This document shows positions 52,189 through 61,464 of a stretch of 64,000 nucleotides of DNA, piece by piece (within the stretch, counting starts at the first letter, position 1; each line of letters opens with the position of its first letter). Location: contig NZ_NOXS01000027.1 of the NCBI RefSeq assembly GCF_002251735.1, positions 4,624 to 68,623 on the forward strand, written 5' to 3'. Source of the DNA: Elstera cyanobacteriorum (GTDB lineage: Bacteria > Pseudomonadota > Alphaproteobacteria > Elsterales > Elsteraceae). The notes below the pieces were generated by a model. That model had not been told where the DNA came from. It made no database searches and was given only the letters and a program-made list of their open reading frames with translations. The translations under genes and the position numbers were made by a program.

Positions 52189-53195
52189 GATTTCGATCCC
52201 CTCTCCCGGCGCAGCTTTTCCGCCTGGTCTTGTTCCTCGCGCAGCTTATGAAAGGCAGCGAGGCGGGCGGGGTCAAGCGCCCCTAAAGTCACAGCGGCGC
52301 GCACGGCACACTCGGGTTCTGACTGATGACGGCAATCGCGAAAGCGGCAGTCGGTTGCAAGCGTTTCTATATCGGGGAAGCCTTCGGAAACCTCGGCCTC
52401 CCACAGATGAAACTCGCGCATCCCCGGTGTGTCGATCAACACACCGCCGCCGGGCAGCGGCAGCAACTCGCGCCGGGTCGTCGTATGCCGCCCCTTGCCC
52501 TGGTCGGAGGTTGCGCCGACGGAGAGTTTCGCCTCCCCCAGCAGCGCATTGGCGAGGGAGGATTTACCAACGCCGGAGGAACCGACGAGCGCCAGACTCT
52601 CCCCCGGCCCAATCAGCGCGCGGACCTCGGCGATCCCCGCGCCGCTGATCAAGCTCAGCGGCACACAGGGAAGTTCCGGCGCCACCGCCCGCACCGCCGT
52701 TAGCCGCACGTCAAGATCGTCGGCCAGATCGGCTTTGGTCAGCAGCAGGATCGGCGCCACATCGGCATTGGCGCAGGCGGTCAGATAGCGTTCCAACCGG
52801 CGCGGGTTGAAATCCTCGCTCACCGCCATCGCGATGAAAATCTTATCGAGATTGGCGGCCACGATCTGCCGCACCGCCCGGTCACCCGCTGTCTTGCGCA
52901 CGAAGGCCGAGCGGCGGGGCAGCAGCGCCGCAATCGGGTGTAGGCCCTTATCGGCGGGCCGCAGCGCCACCCAATCGCCGACCGCGAGGCTCTCCCCCTG
53001 CGCCGCTAGATCGCGCCGCAACCGCCCCGGCAGAACCGCCGCAACGGGGCGCAGCCCGCCCTTCATCTCGCATAGCGCGTCATAGCCGCGCCGATGTTCG
53101 ACGGCAAGGCGGGCGGGGATGAGGCCCGAGGCGCCAAGATCCCGAAAGGCTTGGGCGAGGACGGGGGTCCAGCCCAGGGCGGCGAGGGCGGTCAT
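52185..53195 (-). CDS. rsgA: Ribosome biogenesis GTPase RsgA
   Basis: 336 residues with the circularly permuted GTPase order: LLLTKADLAD (G4) before LALVGSSGVGKSSLANALLG (G1) and DTPGMREFHLWE (G3), an N-terminal OB-like part (VAVGDWVAL-type SLAVGDWVALRPAD), and the C-terminal zinc knuckle CRFRDCRHQSEPECAVRAAV. It checks the decoding centre of the maturing 30S subunit. The start is ATG 53195, giving MTALAALGW; the longer frame is not conserved. Confidence 0.95.
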   Translation of the reverse strand: MTALAALGWTPVLAQAFRDLGASGLIPARLAVEHRRGYDALCEMKGGLRPVAAVLPGRLRRDLAAQGESLAVGDWVALRPADKGLHPIAALLPRRSAFVRKTAGDRAVRQIVAANLDKIFIAMAVSEDFNPRRLERYLTACANADVAPILLLTKADLADDLDVRLTAVRAVAPELPCVPLSLISGAGIAEVRALIGPGESLALVGSSGVGKSSLANALLGEAKLSVGATSDQGKGRHTTTRRELLPLPGGGVLIDTPGMREFHLWEAEVSEGFPDIETLATDCRFRDCRHQSEPECAVRAAVTLGALDPARLAAFHKLREEQDQAEKLRRERGSKS

Positions 53196-53205
53196 CGCCC
53201 CGGCC

Positions 53206-53673
53206 TCACAGGGCCATGCCTTTATTCTGCTCCGCCCCTGCGCGCGCCAGCGCATCGGCGCGCTCGTTTTCCGGGTGGCCGTTATGGCCCTTGACCCAGT
53301 TCCAAGAAAGCTGATGCGGCTTCATCGCCGCCAGCATGCGTTCCCAGAGATCGACATTCTTGACCGGCTTCTTATCGGCCGTGCGCCAGGAGTTTTTTTT
53401 CCAGGTCGGCATATATTTGGTGATGCCGTCGATCACATATTTACTGTCGGTAAAAATATCGACCGTCACGGGGCGCTTCAGCGCTTCGAGCCCCTGGATG
53501 ATCGCCATCATCTCCATACGGTTGTTCGTCGTATCCGGCTCGCCGCCAAAAAGCTCCTTCTCGACGCCCTTAAACCGCAAGATCGCCCCCCAGCCGCCCG
53601 GGCCGGGATTGCCGCTACAGGCGCCATCGGTGAAAAGGTGGACGGTTTCGGGGGGAGGGTTAGAGTCGGTCAC
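53206..53673 (-). CDS. rnhA: Ribonuclease HI
   Basis: 155 residues: [20 protein letters not shown] with the first catalytic Asp, [18 protein letters not shown] with the Glu, [13 protein letters not shown] with the second Asp, and [19 protein letters not shown] with the active-site His and last Asp. It degrades the RNA strand of RNA-DNA hybrids. The GTG start at 53673 was chosen because it gives the normal length; it overlaps the 3' end of the TOPRIM-like gene by 14 bases, so rnhA now depends on read-through of an inserted cassette. Confidence 0.96.
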   Translation of the reverse strand: MTDSNPPPETVHLFTDGACSGNPGPGGWGAILRFKGVEKELFGGEPDTTNNRMEMMAIIQGLEALKRPVTVDIFTDSKYVIDGITKYMPTWKKNSWRTADKKPVKNVDLWERMLAAMKPHQLSWNWVKGHNGHPENERADALARAGAEQNKGMAL

Positions 53674-54205
53674 GGATTTTCTCGAATTCTTGGCAGGCGG
53701 CGGCGAGGGAGGGGGGCATATTCTCGATTTTTTGCCGTGTTTGGCATTTTTGCGCGAAGGTCTTGATCTCACTTACGTATTTTTCAATTTTAGGATGATT
53801 TTTTTTGTAATCTACTTTTTCATCGACCGCCGCACCCGTTAAAAAATGAAGCCAACTTTCTATATTCCGTGCCGGAATAAATACTCCCACACCATCTTCA
53901 TCAGGCAAGGCTTGATTGTTTAACTCTTTGCGCAGAAGGTTGATTTTTTGATCCACCTCAATCACATCGGCATCAAAAATAGCGATTAGAATATTGGATT
54001 TGCTATGATTTTTGCGGCTTTCCCAATATTTTAGCTCGCTTGGAAAGGATCGAATGACAGCGCTGTCCCCTGCCCCGGCGCCCTTTTCTTTCATCCGAAA
54101 GTCCATTTCGCGGTTACCAACGCCAAAGACTTCAAGGATTCTGCGAACGAAATACCTCTGTGCTTTATCCTCACATAAAATGATAATCCGGTTATCTCCT
54201 GGCAT
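53660..54205 (-). CDS. TOPRIM-like (RloB/DUF4435-type) protein, putative defence nuclease
   Basis: 181 residues, AT-rich. [18 protein letters not shown] has the early acidic residue (Glu12) after a hydrophobic strand, [18 protein letters not shown] carries the D-x-D pair (Asp78, Asp80), and [12 protein letters not shown] follows with Glu116: the order E ... DxD ... E of TOPRIM-type and RloB-like nucleases. Such proteins work with an AAA ATPase in the AbiL and PARIS phage-defence systems. It begins one base after the ATPase stop. The family call is by pattern only and needs a profile search. Confidence 0.6.
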   Translation of the reverse strand: MPGDNRIIILCEDKAQRYFVRRILEVFGVGNREMDFRMKEKGAGAGDSAVIRSFPSELKYWESRKNHSKSNILIAIFDADVIEVDQKINLLRKELNNQALPDEDGVGVFIPARNIESWLHFLTGAAVDEKVDYKKNHPKIEKYVSEIKTFAQKCQTRQKIENMPPSLAAACQEFEKIRDRL

Positions 54206-54206
54206 T

Positions 54207-55310
54207 TTAAGCCTCGCGCGAAAAACGATCAGACAGCAACAACCCATACCCCGCCGCAATATCTTCGCGGGATTTTAGGCGGGTCGGCCCACCATTCTCA
54301 CGCTCAAGCCAGACAAGAGAGTCATCCCCTTCGTAGTTCATGGTTTCGGGATGATGGGAAATGAGAATAATTTGGCCATTCCCTTCTTCAACCCAATCTT
54401 CGACTTTGCGAAGCCAAGGTTGGATTTCTTTGAGAGAGATAAAATTTTCGGGCTCATCAAAAACTAAAACTTTCCTAAGTACATCTTTTGCCGCGTTAAA
54501 ATTTAGAAGGGAATATAGCAAGATAAGACATTTTTGACCTTCGGAGAGATAATCAAAATCAATGGAAGCACCATTCGAAAAATCACACATGAGCGCGCGC
54601 CGACCCTCTTCGCCACTAAGACGAAACTGGGTAAAGCCAGGCATAAAATCAGCAATCTCAGAAAATAGCCCCGGTAGTATCAGTGGATTTTCAGCAGCAT
54701 AATGCCGATACCATGCCGAAAAATTATCTCCTTGGCGATTTAAAAAGCGGCTTTCCTCTATTGAAAACCCATTTACAGAAAAAGGATTTATTTGATGGGT
54801 GTTTATTCTTGTCGCCATTGTCTCAAAAACTCTGGCAGTTTTATCTTCTGGCGTAAACCCCATAATATAATAGAGAGCAAGCTTCTCTTCCAATCTTGCC
54901 ATCCCCGCTATAACCGCATCACGATTTTTATCAATATGCTTTATTGTATCATCGTTTCTTTCGAAAAAAACCTCCCCATTTACAATTAAAATCTCTCTAA
55001 TACGAGAAAAACCATCTCCTGAGAGTTTGTGGTGCAACTCAAGACGGTACTCATATTTATCATTATCTATATCAAAAAACACCCCAATGGCCTGTTGTTG
55101 TTTTTTATTAATAGATTTTGATAAAGTTTCTTTTGGAAAAAAAGAGCGCAGTTCTGCTTTCCCTCGCGCAAGTAAGCTAAGCGCGTTCAATATCTCCGTA
55201 ATCGCACTCTTTCCAGTCCCATTCCCCCCCACAATCAGGGTCAGGGGCTCGAACTCAACCGTGAAATCAACAAGCGTCTTATAGTTATCAACATAGAGCT
55301 TCGTAATCAT
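54207..55310 (-). CDS. AAA/ABC-type ATPase (AAA_15/21, OLD-like head), putative defence sensor
   Basis: 367 residues, markedly AT-rich compared with both flanks. It has an ABC-type head: Walker [11 protein letters not shown] (28-37), signature [15 protein letters not shown], Walker [17 protein letters not shown] and H-loop [11 protein letters not shown]. There are no long coiled coils or fused nuclease. Head-only ATPases of this kind pair with separate effector nucleases in phage defence. The ATG overlaps the thrB stop by 4 bases, so it is expressed from the ispH-thrB operon. Confidence 0.85.
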   Translation of the reverse strand: MITKLYVDNYKTLVDFTVEFEPLTLIVGGNGTGKSAITEILNALSLLARGKAELRSFFPKETLSKSINKKQQQAIGVFFDIDNDKYEYRLELHHKLSGDGFSRIREILIVNGEVFFERNDDTIKHIDKNRDAVIAGMARLEEKLALYYIMGFTPEDKTARVFETMATRINTHQINPFSVNGFSIEESRFLNRQGDNFSAWYRHYAAENPLILPGLFSEIADFMPGFTQFRLSGEEGRRALMCDFSNGASIDFDYLSEGQKCLILLYSLLNFNAAKDVLRKVLVFDEPENFISLKEIQPWLRKVEDWVEEGNGQIILISHHPETMNYEGDDSLVWLERENGGPTRLKSREDIAAGYGLLLSDRFSREA

Positions 55311-56278
55311 ACCGCCCCCTCCAGCCCATAGGCCGCCGCATCGGTCACCAACCGGTGAAAGCGCAGCTTAGTCCAATATTCCATCGGGTCTTTAGGCTTC
55401 ACCAGCGCCCCCGGCGGTACGTTCAGCCAATCATAGAGCCGGGTGAGCAGGAAGCGCAGGGCGGACCCCCGGCAGAAGATCGGCAGGGCAGCAATCTCCG
55501 CCGCGCTTAGGGGGCGCACGGCCTGATAGCGGCGCAGAAAGCCCATCGCCTTGGTCATATTGAAGCTGCCGTCCGCCTCGAAGCACCAGGCATTCAGGCA
55601 GATCGAAACGTCATAGACCAAGGCATCGGTGCAGGCGAAATAGAAGTCGATCAGCCCGCTGACCTTATCGCCGATAAAGAAGACGTTATCGGGGAAGAGA
55701 TCGGCATGAATCACCCCGCGCGGCAAATCCTGCGGCCAATGGGCTTTGAGAAAGGCGAACTCCTCCGCTAGCGCCGCCGAGAGACCGGGGCGGACGCTAT
55801 CGGCGCGCGCCGCCGTCGCCGCGACCAGCTTTTCCCACCCATCGACCGATAGAGCATTCACCCGCTGCATCGGAAAATCGGCCCCCGCCAGATGCAGCTT
55901 CGCCAGCGCCTCGCCCAGTTCCGCCGTATGCACCGGCGCAATGCGGCGCGGCCAGACGCCGGGCAGGAAGCTGACCATCGCGGCAGGCCGGTCGCGCAGG
56001 GTGCGCAGGCGCTGCCCATCTTGCGTGGTCAGCGGGATCGGGCAAGAGAGACCCTGCGCCGCCAGATGATCCATCAACCCAATGAAGAAGGGCAGATCGT
56101 CCGGGTTCACCCGCTTTTCGTAGAGGGTCAGGATATAGCGGCCCTCGGTCGTGTAGATCAGGAAGTTGGAATTCTCCACCCCCTCGGCGATGCCCATATA
56201 GGACGTAACCTCGCCGATGCCGTACTCGGCCACAAAGGCGCGCAATTCTTCGTCGGGAATATCGGTATAAACGGCCAT
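55307..56278 (-). CDS. thrB: Homoserine kinase ThrB (APH-fold type)
   Basis: 323 residues with the aminoglycoside-phosphotransferase-like fold used by alphaproteobacterial Thr[37 protein letters not shown] (catalytic loop with HxDxxxxN), and [20 protein letters not shown] (metal-binding Asp). It phosphorylates homoserine for threonine synthesis. It starts 4 bases after ispH and is normally followed directly by rnhA; here two foreign genes lie between. Confidence 0.95.
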   Translation of the reverse strand: MAVYTDIPDEELRAFVAEYGIGEVTSYMGIAEGVENSNFLIYTTEGRYILTLYEKRVNPDDLPFFIGLMDHLAAQGLSCPIPLTTQDGQRLRTLRDRPAAMVSFLPGVWPRRIAPVHTAELGEALAKLHLAGADFPMQRVNALSVDGWEKLVAATAARADSVRPGLSAALAEEFAFLKAHWPQDLPRGVIHADLFPDNVFFIGDKVSGLIDFYFACTDALVYDVSICLNAWCFEADGSFNMTKAMGFLRRYQAVRPLSAAEIAALPIFCRGSALRFLLTRLYDWLNVPPGALVKPKDPMEYWTKLRFHRLVTDAAAYGLEGAV

Positions 56279-56282
56279 CGGA

Positions 56283-57233
56283 TCAGTCTGCCAGCGCTTT
56301 AGGGAGTTTGAAGACCACGGTTTCGTCGGTGACGCGGATCTCGCGGATGGTGACCGTGCGATGGACGCGGGCGGCGGCGATTACCTCGTCCACCAGCACT
56401 TCCGGCGCCGACGCCCCGGCGGACAGGCCAAGGGTCTCGACATCCGCATAGGCTACCCAATCGATCTCGCTGGCCCGCTGGATCAGCCCGGCGCGCGCGC
56501 AGCCCGACCGTTCCGCCACCTCCACCAACCGGCGGGAGTTGGAGGAATTGGGCGCGCCGATCACCAGCAGCGCTTGGCTCTGTTCGGCAATCGCCTTCAC
56601 TGCCGCCTGCCTGTTGGTCGTGGCGTAGCAAATATCGCCCTTGCGCGGCCCCTGGATCGCCGGGAAGCGGCTTTCCAGCACCGCGACGATGTCCTTCGTG
56701 TCATCGACCGAGAGGGTGGTTTGCGTGATATAGGCGAGGCGCGCGGGATCGGGCACCGCAATGGCTTCCGCCTGCGCCCGATCCTCCACCAGCGTCACCG
56801 AGCCCGCAGGAAGCTGGCCCATCGTGCCGATCACTTCCGGGTGGCCCTTATGGCCGATCAACAGGATATGCAGCCCCTCGGCATGGTGGCGCTCGGCTTC
56901 CAGATGCACTTTGGAGACCAGCGGGCACGTGGCGTCGAGGTAGATCATCTGGCGCCGTTCCGCTTCCGCCGGAACCGCCTTTGGCACCCCATGCGCCGAA
57001 AAGATCACGGGCCGGTCATCCGGCACCTGATCCAGTTCCTGCACAAAGACGGCGCCCTGCGCCTCCAGGCTTTCGACGACAAAGCGGTTATGCACGATCT
57101 CGTGCCGCACATAGACCGGCGCCCCGAATTTCTTCAACGCTTGCTCGACAATCTGAATGGCCCGGTCCACCCCAGCGCAGAAACCGCGTGGGCCGGCCAG
57201 CAGCAAGGTAAGGGGGGCAAGCGTCTCGGTCAT
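56283..57233 (-). CDS. ispH: 4-hydroxy-3-methylbut-2-enyl diphosphate reductase
   Basis: 316 residues with three cluster cysteines in [30 protein letters not shown] and [15 protein letters not shown], the conserved [11 protein letters not shown] and [14 protein letters not shown] segments, and [16 protein letters not shown]. It makes isopentenyl and dimethylallyl diphosphate in the MEP pathway, with an iron-sulfur cluster. It is the first gene of the ispH-thrB-ATPase-TOPRIM-rnhA run. Confidence 0.97.
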   Translation of the reverse strand: MTETLAPLTLLLAGPRGFCAGVDRAIQIVEQALKKFGAPVYVRHEIVHNRFVVESLEAQGAVFVQELDQVPDDRPVIFSAHGVPKAVPAEAERRQMIYLDATCPLVSKVHLEAERHHAEGLHILLIGHKGHPEVIGTMGQLPAGSVTLVEDRAQAEAIAVPDPARLAYITQTTLSVDDTKDIVAVLESRFPAIQGPRKGDICYATTNRQAAVKAIAEQSQALLVIGAPNSSNSRRLVEVAERSGCARAGLIQRASEIDWVAYADVETLGLSAGASAPEVLVDEVIAAARVHRTVTIREIRVTDETVVFKLPKALAD

Positions 57234-57372
57234 CCGTCTCTTCCTTTGAACCCGCGCGCACCGTAAAGCCGTTTTTCGCCAAACGGAAGCCCGCCCTTCG
57301 TTCGCGGCAGTAGGAAGCGGGCGCCTGGGCTGCTATGTAAGGGGCCTTGGTTTTTTGGAAAGGGTTCTGAGA

Positions 57373-57921
57373 ATGCGGATGGGTTCGGCGGTGCGGCTCG
57401 GGGCGACGGGTCTTAGCGCAGCGCTTCTTCTGGCGGCCTGTAGCGGCCAGAGCGAGACGGCGACGATCCCGCCATGCCCGCGCGTTGGCATTCTGGCCGA
57501 TGCCGCGCGCCTGACCGTCTTCCGCGACGGGCCGGGCCGCGATGTGACCGACGTGCAATCGATCTCCAACGTCAGCGGCTTTTCCGGCTCCTGCTATTAT
57601 GAAAACAAGCAGCGCACCGTCGTCGTCGACCTGCGCATCGAGCTGACGTCCGAACGCGGCCCGGCGGCGGGCGGCCCACGCTTTGCCGACCTGCCCTATT
57701 TCGTGTCGATCCTCGATAAGAACCGCAATATCCTGGTGCAGCAGGATTTCACCCTGCGCGCCGATTATCCCGCCAATAGCGCCCGCGTCGGCCTGTTCGA
57801 CGAGTTGGAGCAGCGCATCAATCTGAAGGACGGCGAGTTCGGCAACGCTTACGAAGTGCTGATCGGCTTCCGCCTGACGCCGGACCAGTTGGAATGGAAC
57901 CGCCAGAACCGCCGCCGCTAG
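57373..57921 (+). CDS. Putative lipoprotein, 182 aa
   Basis: A lipoprotein signal peptide ends in LLLAAC with Cys23. The mature part is beta-rich with a second Cys pair candidate (CPR near 40 and SGSCYYENKQ near 80), VVVDLRIELTSERGPAAGG and ADLPYFVSILDKNRNIL, ending RLTPDQLEWNRQNRRR. Similar lipoproteins of unknown function are common in Rhodospirillales. AAGGG lies about 9 bases before the ATG at 57373. Divergent from ispH; its end overlaps the ferredoxin-like gene by 28 bases. Confidence 0.8.
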   Translation: MRMGSAVRLGATGLSAALLLAACSGQSETATIPPCPRVGILADAARLTVFRDGPGRDVTDVQSISNVSGFSGSCYYENKQRTVVVDLRIELTSERGPAAGGPRFADLPYFVSILDKNRNILVQQDFTLRADYPANSARVGLFDELEQRINLKDGEFGNAYEVLIGFRLTPDQLEWNRQNRRR

Positions 57922-58169
57922 TTTTGCTGGTCTGCACCAACCGCCGCTTCGGCTGGGACCGCCCGTCCTGCGCCGGGCGGGGGGCGCGGAAACTTCTGAA
58001 AGCCCTGCGTGCCGAAGCGGCAGCGCGCGCCTTGCCGATCACCATCACCGAAGCCCCCTGCCAAGGCCGATGCAGCCGGGGGCCGGTGGTCCGTCTGCCG
58101 GATGGGGAAGTCCGATCTATCCCAAAGGTTGTTCCTGACGCGATTGCGCATCTATTATTGGGCTTTTAA
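57894..58169 (+). CDS. Thioredoxin-like [2Fe-2S] ferredoxin
   Basis: 91 residues with four cysteines in the order of the thioredoxin-like [2Fe-2S] fold: LLVCTNRRFG (Cys14), SCAGRGARKLL (Cys26) and EAPCQGRCSRGP (Cys56, Cys60). The GP after the last Cys and the PDGE strand are also typical. It would be a small electron carrier in the cytosol; the partner is unknown. The ATG at 57894 overlaps the lipoprotein gene; the precise start is uncertain because no strong ribosome site is seen. Confidence 0.82.
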   Translation: MEPPEPPPLVLLVCTNRRFGWDRPSCAGRGARKLLKALRAEAAARALPITITEAPCQGRCSRGPVVRLPDGEVRSIPKVVPDAIAHLLLGF

Positions 58170-58190
58170 CGCTGCACTGCGAGTTTTCGA

Positions 58191-58991
58191 ATGTCTAGTC
58201 CCGGTTCTGAGCGCGAGCTGTCCGCAAAAGATGTTCGGATCAGTGAAATTTTTACGTCGGACTTCCTGGAACGATTTGAGGTCCATAGCTACCGCAATGC
58301 CAGCCATATTCTTGCAGCAGCCAATCCGGTGGAAATTGCCGAGCTGATCTATGCCCTCACCCGGTTTCATATTGATATGGCGGATATTTTAACGCCGGGT
58401 GGTAATAAATCAGACATTGCAAAGCGTATGGATAAATTATTGAACCCGTTGGGATGGTGGGAAACCCGAGTCCAAGGGGATCTCTTGGTCCGCAAAATTG
58501 CCCTTGTCCCAGCGTCGGAGCGCGCAAAAAGCAACCAGAAGGCTGATGATACGTCGGTAGAAACCGAGGATACATTCCGTATCGCCAGCTTCATTGACGG
58601 ACATAAAATCGATTTTGTTAAAAACCGTGTCGCGTTTGATATGGAATGGAATAGCAAAGATCAAACCTTTGACCGCGATCTCTATGCCGCCCGAACCTTT
58701 TATGACTGTGGCCTGATCGATGGGTGCATCTTATTGACGCGCTCCCGCGAATTGAACCACGTCTTCGATGAAATTGGCCGCCGGACCTCTAGGGGCGATT
58801 TCCGCGCCAAATATGGTGCCAGCACCACCTGGATGGGCAAACTATTGTATCGGTTAGACGCCGGGCGTGCGGGTGGCTGCCCAATCCTTGCCCTTGGCAT
58901 TCGACCGGCCGTCATTCGTGACTTCCAGTCTTGGATGGACGCAAACCCAATTTCACCAAAAACGCCTAATGATCCCGTCTCGGCGGGGTAA
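58191..58991 (+). CDS. BglII-family type II restriction endonuclease
   Basis: 266 residues resembling the BglII/BstYI family: VHSYRNASHILAAANPVEIA near the N-terminus, GNKSDIAKRMDKLLNPLGW, the probable catalytic centre IDFVKNRVAFDMEWN (Asp141, Glu152, Asn154), and the C-terminal RSRELNHVFDEIG plus KYGASTTWMGKLLYRLDAG. Family members cut AGATCT or RGATCY. The convergent adenine methyltransferase 4 bases away completes a restriction-modification pair. GC content is lower than that of the neighbours. The start has only a weak ribosome site. Confidence 0.86.
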   Translation: MSSPGSERELSAKDVRISEIFTSDFLERFEVHSYRNASHILAAANPVEIAELIYALTRFHIDMADILTPGGNKSDIAKRMDKLLNPLGWWETRVQGDLLVRKIALVPASERAKSNQKADDTSVETEDTFRIASFIDGHKIDFVKNRVAFDMEWNSKDQTFDRDLYAARTFYDCGLIDGCILLTRSRELNHVFDEIGRRTSRGDFRAKYGASTTWMGKLLYRLDAGRAGGCPILALGIRPAVIRDFQSWMDANPISPKTPNDPVSAG

Positions 58992-58995
58992 GATA

Positions 58996-59652
58996 TTATT
59001 CTGCGGCCAAGACTGTTGCTGAATTATGCGCATAGGTTTCCCAGGTTGGCGCATAGGATTCATCCGCTTGGTTCCCCCAAACGGTCCAGCCGGGCCGAAC
59101 ACCCCGGGAAAAAAGTTCTAAGAACGGACCAGGGCTGCAGGCTTCGATAAGCGGATATTGTTCATCGGGTTTCCGGCTGTGCTCACGTTTGCGGGTGCCA
59201 AGGTAGTTCACCTGCGTCCGTCCTGCATGCAAGGTCCGGGCGTTCTTACCGCGCACGCCGAAGAGGAGAATTTCCGTGACATTGCGAAAGTAGAAACCAA
59301 CTCCCCGACCATCCGACCCACCGTCTTTACGGATCTTATGCCAGATAATGTTGGTTTTATACTGGAAGCCCCAAGCCTGCATCACGGCCAACCCTTCAGG
59401 GAGCAGAGCATTGGGTACCCATAGATAGAGATGAGCGGTTGGTTGCAAAACCTCGGCAACCGGAAGGGCCATTATCTCCGGCAGCGACAAAGTGCCGTAG
59501 CGGTTGAGGCGCCGATGCTCCGGGGCCATTTTTCCCGTTCGATTGGTGAATTGCCACGGTGGATCAGCCAAAACGGTCGCGAACTTCCGTTCACGCAAGC
59601 TCTGGCGAAACTCCAGCGCGACTTCCGTCGATCCTTGCGTGCTCACCGTCAT
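58996..59652 (-). CDS. MT-A70 family adenine-specific DNA methyltransferase
   Basis: 218 residues: catalytic motif IV DPPW (Asp30-Trp33) in FATVLADPPWQF, RYGTLSLPEIMALP, HLYLWVPNALLPEGLAVM and the AdoMet-side segment PLIEACSPGPFLELFSRG. The MT-A70 fold methylates N6 of adenine; prokaryotic members usually belong to phages or type II systems such as M.MunI. Here it is the partner of the convergent BglII-like endonuclease. AAGGATAGGG precedes the ATG. It reads toward the endonuclease from its own promoter region beside parB. Confidence 0.9.
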   Translation of the reverse strand: MTVSTQGSTEVALEFRQSLRERKFATVLADPPWQFTNRTGKMAPEHRRLNRYGTLSLPEIMALPVAEVLQPTAHLYLWVPNALLPEGLAVMQAWGFQYKTNIIWHKIRKDGGSDGRGVGFYFRNVTEILLFGVRGKNARTLHAGRTQVNYLGTRKREHSRKPDEQYPLIEACSPGPFLELFSRGVRPGWTVWGNQADESYAPTWETYAHNSATVLAAE

Positions 59653-59724
59653 ATGGCCCTATCCTTAGCCGTTGCGTCGGTCAAAACCGTCGCCTTGTAC
59701 ATATAGTGTTCTCATAAAACCGAA

Positions 59725-59740
59725 TTACGGAAAACCGTAA
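59725..59740 (-). terminator. Weak terminator-like hairpin after parB
   Basis: TTACGG and CCGTAA form a 6-bp stem around AAAA, 10 bases after the parB stop; on the minus strand TTCGGTTTT follows. It may end the mnmG-rsmG-parAB transcript before the methyltransferase gene. Confidence 0.4.
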
Positions 59741-59749
59741 ATCTGCTCC

Positions 59750-60661
59750 TTACCCAATCCGCTGTAACAGATCGTCGAGCTGCTCCAGGGTCGCGTAATG
59801 CAGCACCAACTGCCCGGCTTCGCCATCGGTCACGATTTCCACGGCAACGCCGAGCTTGTGGGACAAATCGGCTTCCAGCGCCAGCGTATCCGGGTCTTTC
59901 GCACCACCTGCAACCGCCTTCACACGCCGGGGTTTGGCCACCGGGGCGGGGGTAAGCGGCTTCCCGTCCTTGGCGCGCTGGGCCATTTGTTCGACCGCGC
60001 GGACAGAGAGTTTTTTGGCGATGATCTGCTCCGCCACCGCTTCCGGGTTCGGTAGGGTCAGCAAGGCGCGGGCGTGCCCGGCGGAGAGGGAACCGCTTTC
60101 GACCAATTCCCGCACGCTTTCCGGCAGGTTCAGCAAACGCAGGGTATTGGCGATATGGCTGCGGCTTTTACCGAGGTGGTTGGCCAGCGCTTCTTGCGTA
60201 TGGCCGAACTCATCCATCAAACGGCGGTAACCGTCGGCTTCTTCCAGCGGCGTTAAGTCTTGGCGCTGGATGTTTTCCAGCAGCGAGACTTCCAACGCCT
60301 GCCGGTCGGTCATATCGCGGATGACGACCGGAACTTCGTGCAGTTGGACCGCTTGGGCCGCGCGCCAGCGCCGTTCCCCGGCGACGATTTCGTAACGGTT
60401 ATCGCCCAGCGGGCGGACGATCAGCGGCTGGACCACCCCTTGTTCGCGGACGGAGGTGATGAGCTGTTCCATCGCCTCGGCCTCGAACCGCCGACGCGGC
60501 TGATAGCGGCCGGGCGTGAGGTAGGAGGTCGGCAGGCTGCGCGGCAGGGGTGGGGTGCCGGTCGGCGTGGCTTCCGCCGCCGGGGCATCCGGCTCATCGT
60601 CGCCGAAGATAGCGCTGAGGCCCTTCCCCAACCGGCGGGGTTTCTTCTTATCGTCGATCAT
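59750..60661 (-). CDS. parB: Chromosome partitioning protein ParB
   Basis: 303 residues: basic leader MIDDKKKPRRLGKGLSAIFG, CTP-binding/ParB box with GRYQPRRRFEAEAMEQLITS and VAGERRWRAAQ, NIQRQDLTPLEEADGY, HTH segment HLGKSRSHIANTLRLLNLP, and a C-terminal dimer domain ending ATLEQLDDLLQRI. ParB loads on parS, slides as a CTP-dependent clamp and recruits SMC. The ATG overlaps the parA stop (ATGA). Confidence 0.97.
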   Translation of the reverse strand: MIDDKKKPRRLGKGLSAIFGDDEPDAPAAEATPTGTPPLPRSLPTSYLTPGRYQPRRRFEAEAMEQLITSVREQGVVQPLIVRPLGDNRYEIVAGERRWRAAQAVQLHEVPVVIRDMTDRQALEVSLLENIQRQDLTPLEEADGYRRLMDEFGHTQEALANHLGKSRSHIANTLRLLNLPESVRELVESGSLSAGHARALLTLPNPEAVAEQIIAKKLSVRAVEQMAQRAKDGKPLTPAPVAKPRRVKAVAGGAKDPDTLALEADLSHKLGVAVEIVTDGEAGQLVLHYATLEQLDDLLQRIG

Positions 60662-61464
60662 GCCGCCGCCCATTCCTCTTCCTGCTTCAGCACTTCCCGC
60701 GCCAGATTAAGATAGGCTTGGCTGCCGGGGGACTTAAGATCATAGATCAGCACGGGCTTACCGTGGCTGGGCGCTTCCGACACGCGGACATTGCGCGGGA
60801 TCATCGCTTGATAAACGAGATCGCCCATATGCTCCCGCACGTCCGACGCCACCAGGTCCGACAGATTGTTGCGCTTATCGTACATGGTCAGCACGATGCC
60901 CTGGATGGCGAGATCGGGGTTGAAGCTCTTTTTCACCCGCTCCACCGTGCGCAACAGATGCCCGAGGCCTTCCAGCGCATAGAATTCGCATTGCAGCGGC
61001 ACCAACACCGCATCCGCCGCCACCAGGGCGTTCAGGGTTAGCAGGCCAAGCGACGGCGGGCAGTCGATCAAAATGTAATCATAGGGCAGGGGCTGTTTTT
61101 CCAGCGCCTCGCGCAGCTTCTGCTCCCGCCCGTCCTCATCGACCAACTCAAACTCCGCCCCCGCCAGATCGACGGAGGAGGTGACGACGAAGAGGCCCGG
61201 CACTTCCGTTCCCACCGCCGCATCGGCGACCGGGGCCGCGCCGGTCAGTACTTGATACGATCCGGTTTTGCGGTAACGCCGGTCGATGCCGAAGCCGGTG
61301 GAGGCATTGCCCTGCGGGTCGAGATCGAGCACCAGCACGCGCTTCTCGCAGGCGGCGAGGGCCGTCGCCAGATTGACCGCCGTCGTCGTCTTACCAACGC
61401 CGCCCTTCTGATTAGCAACGGCGATGACCCGGCCCAGCGGGGCGGCGGAAGCTTCAAGCGACAT
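60658..61464 (-). CDS. parA: Chromosome partitioning ATPase ParA
   Basis: 268 residues: deviant Walker A VANQKGGVGKTTTAVNLATA, Walker A' LVLDLDPQGNASTG, Walker B YDYILIDCPPSLGLLTL, and the C-terminal IPRNVRVSEAPSHGKPVLIYD. It pulls ParB-parS complexes along the nucleoid. ATG 61464 (MSLEAS) is preferred because AAGGA is 8 bases upstream; the ATG 9 bases earlier touches that site. The start lies 11 bases inside rsmG. Confidence 0.97.
   Translation of the reverse strand: MSLEASAAPLGRVIAVANQKGGVGKTTTAVNLATALAACEKRVLVLDLDPQGNASTGFGIDRRYRKTGSYQVLTGAAPVADAAVGTEVPGLFVVTSSVDLAGAEFELVDEDGREQKLREALEKQPLPYDYILIDCPPSLGLLTLNALVAADAVLVPLQCEFYALEGLGHLLRTVERVKKSFNPDLAIQGIVLTMYDKRNNLSDLVASDVREHMGDLVYQAMIPRNVRVSEAPSHGKPVLIYDLKSPGSQAYLNLAREVLKQEEEWAAA

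Noticed and set aside
57373-58169. Lipoprotein and ferredoxin-like genes as one fused gene
   Set aside because: They are in different reading frames with a clear stop for the lipoprotein at 57921; the 28-base overlap is an ordinary gene overlap.
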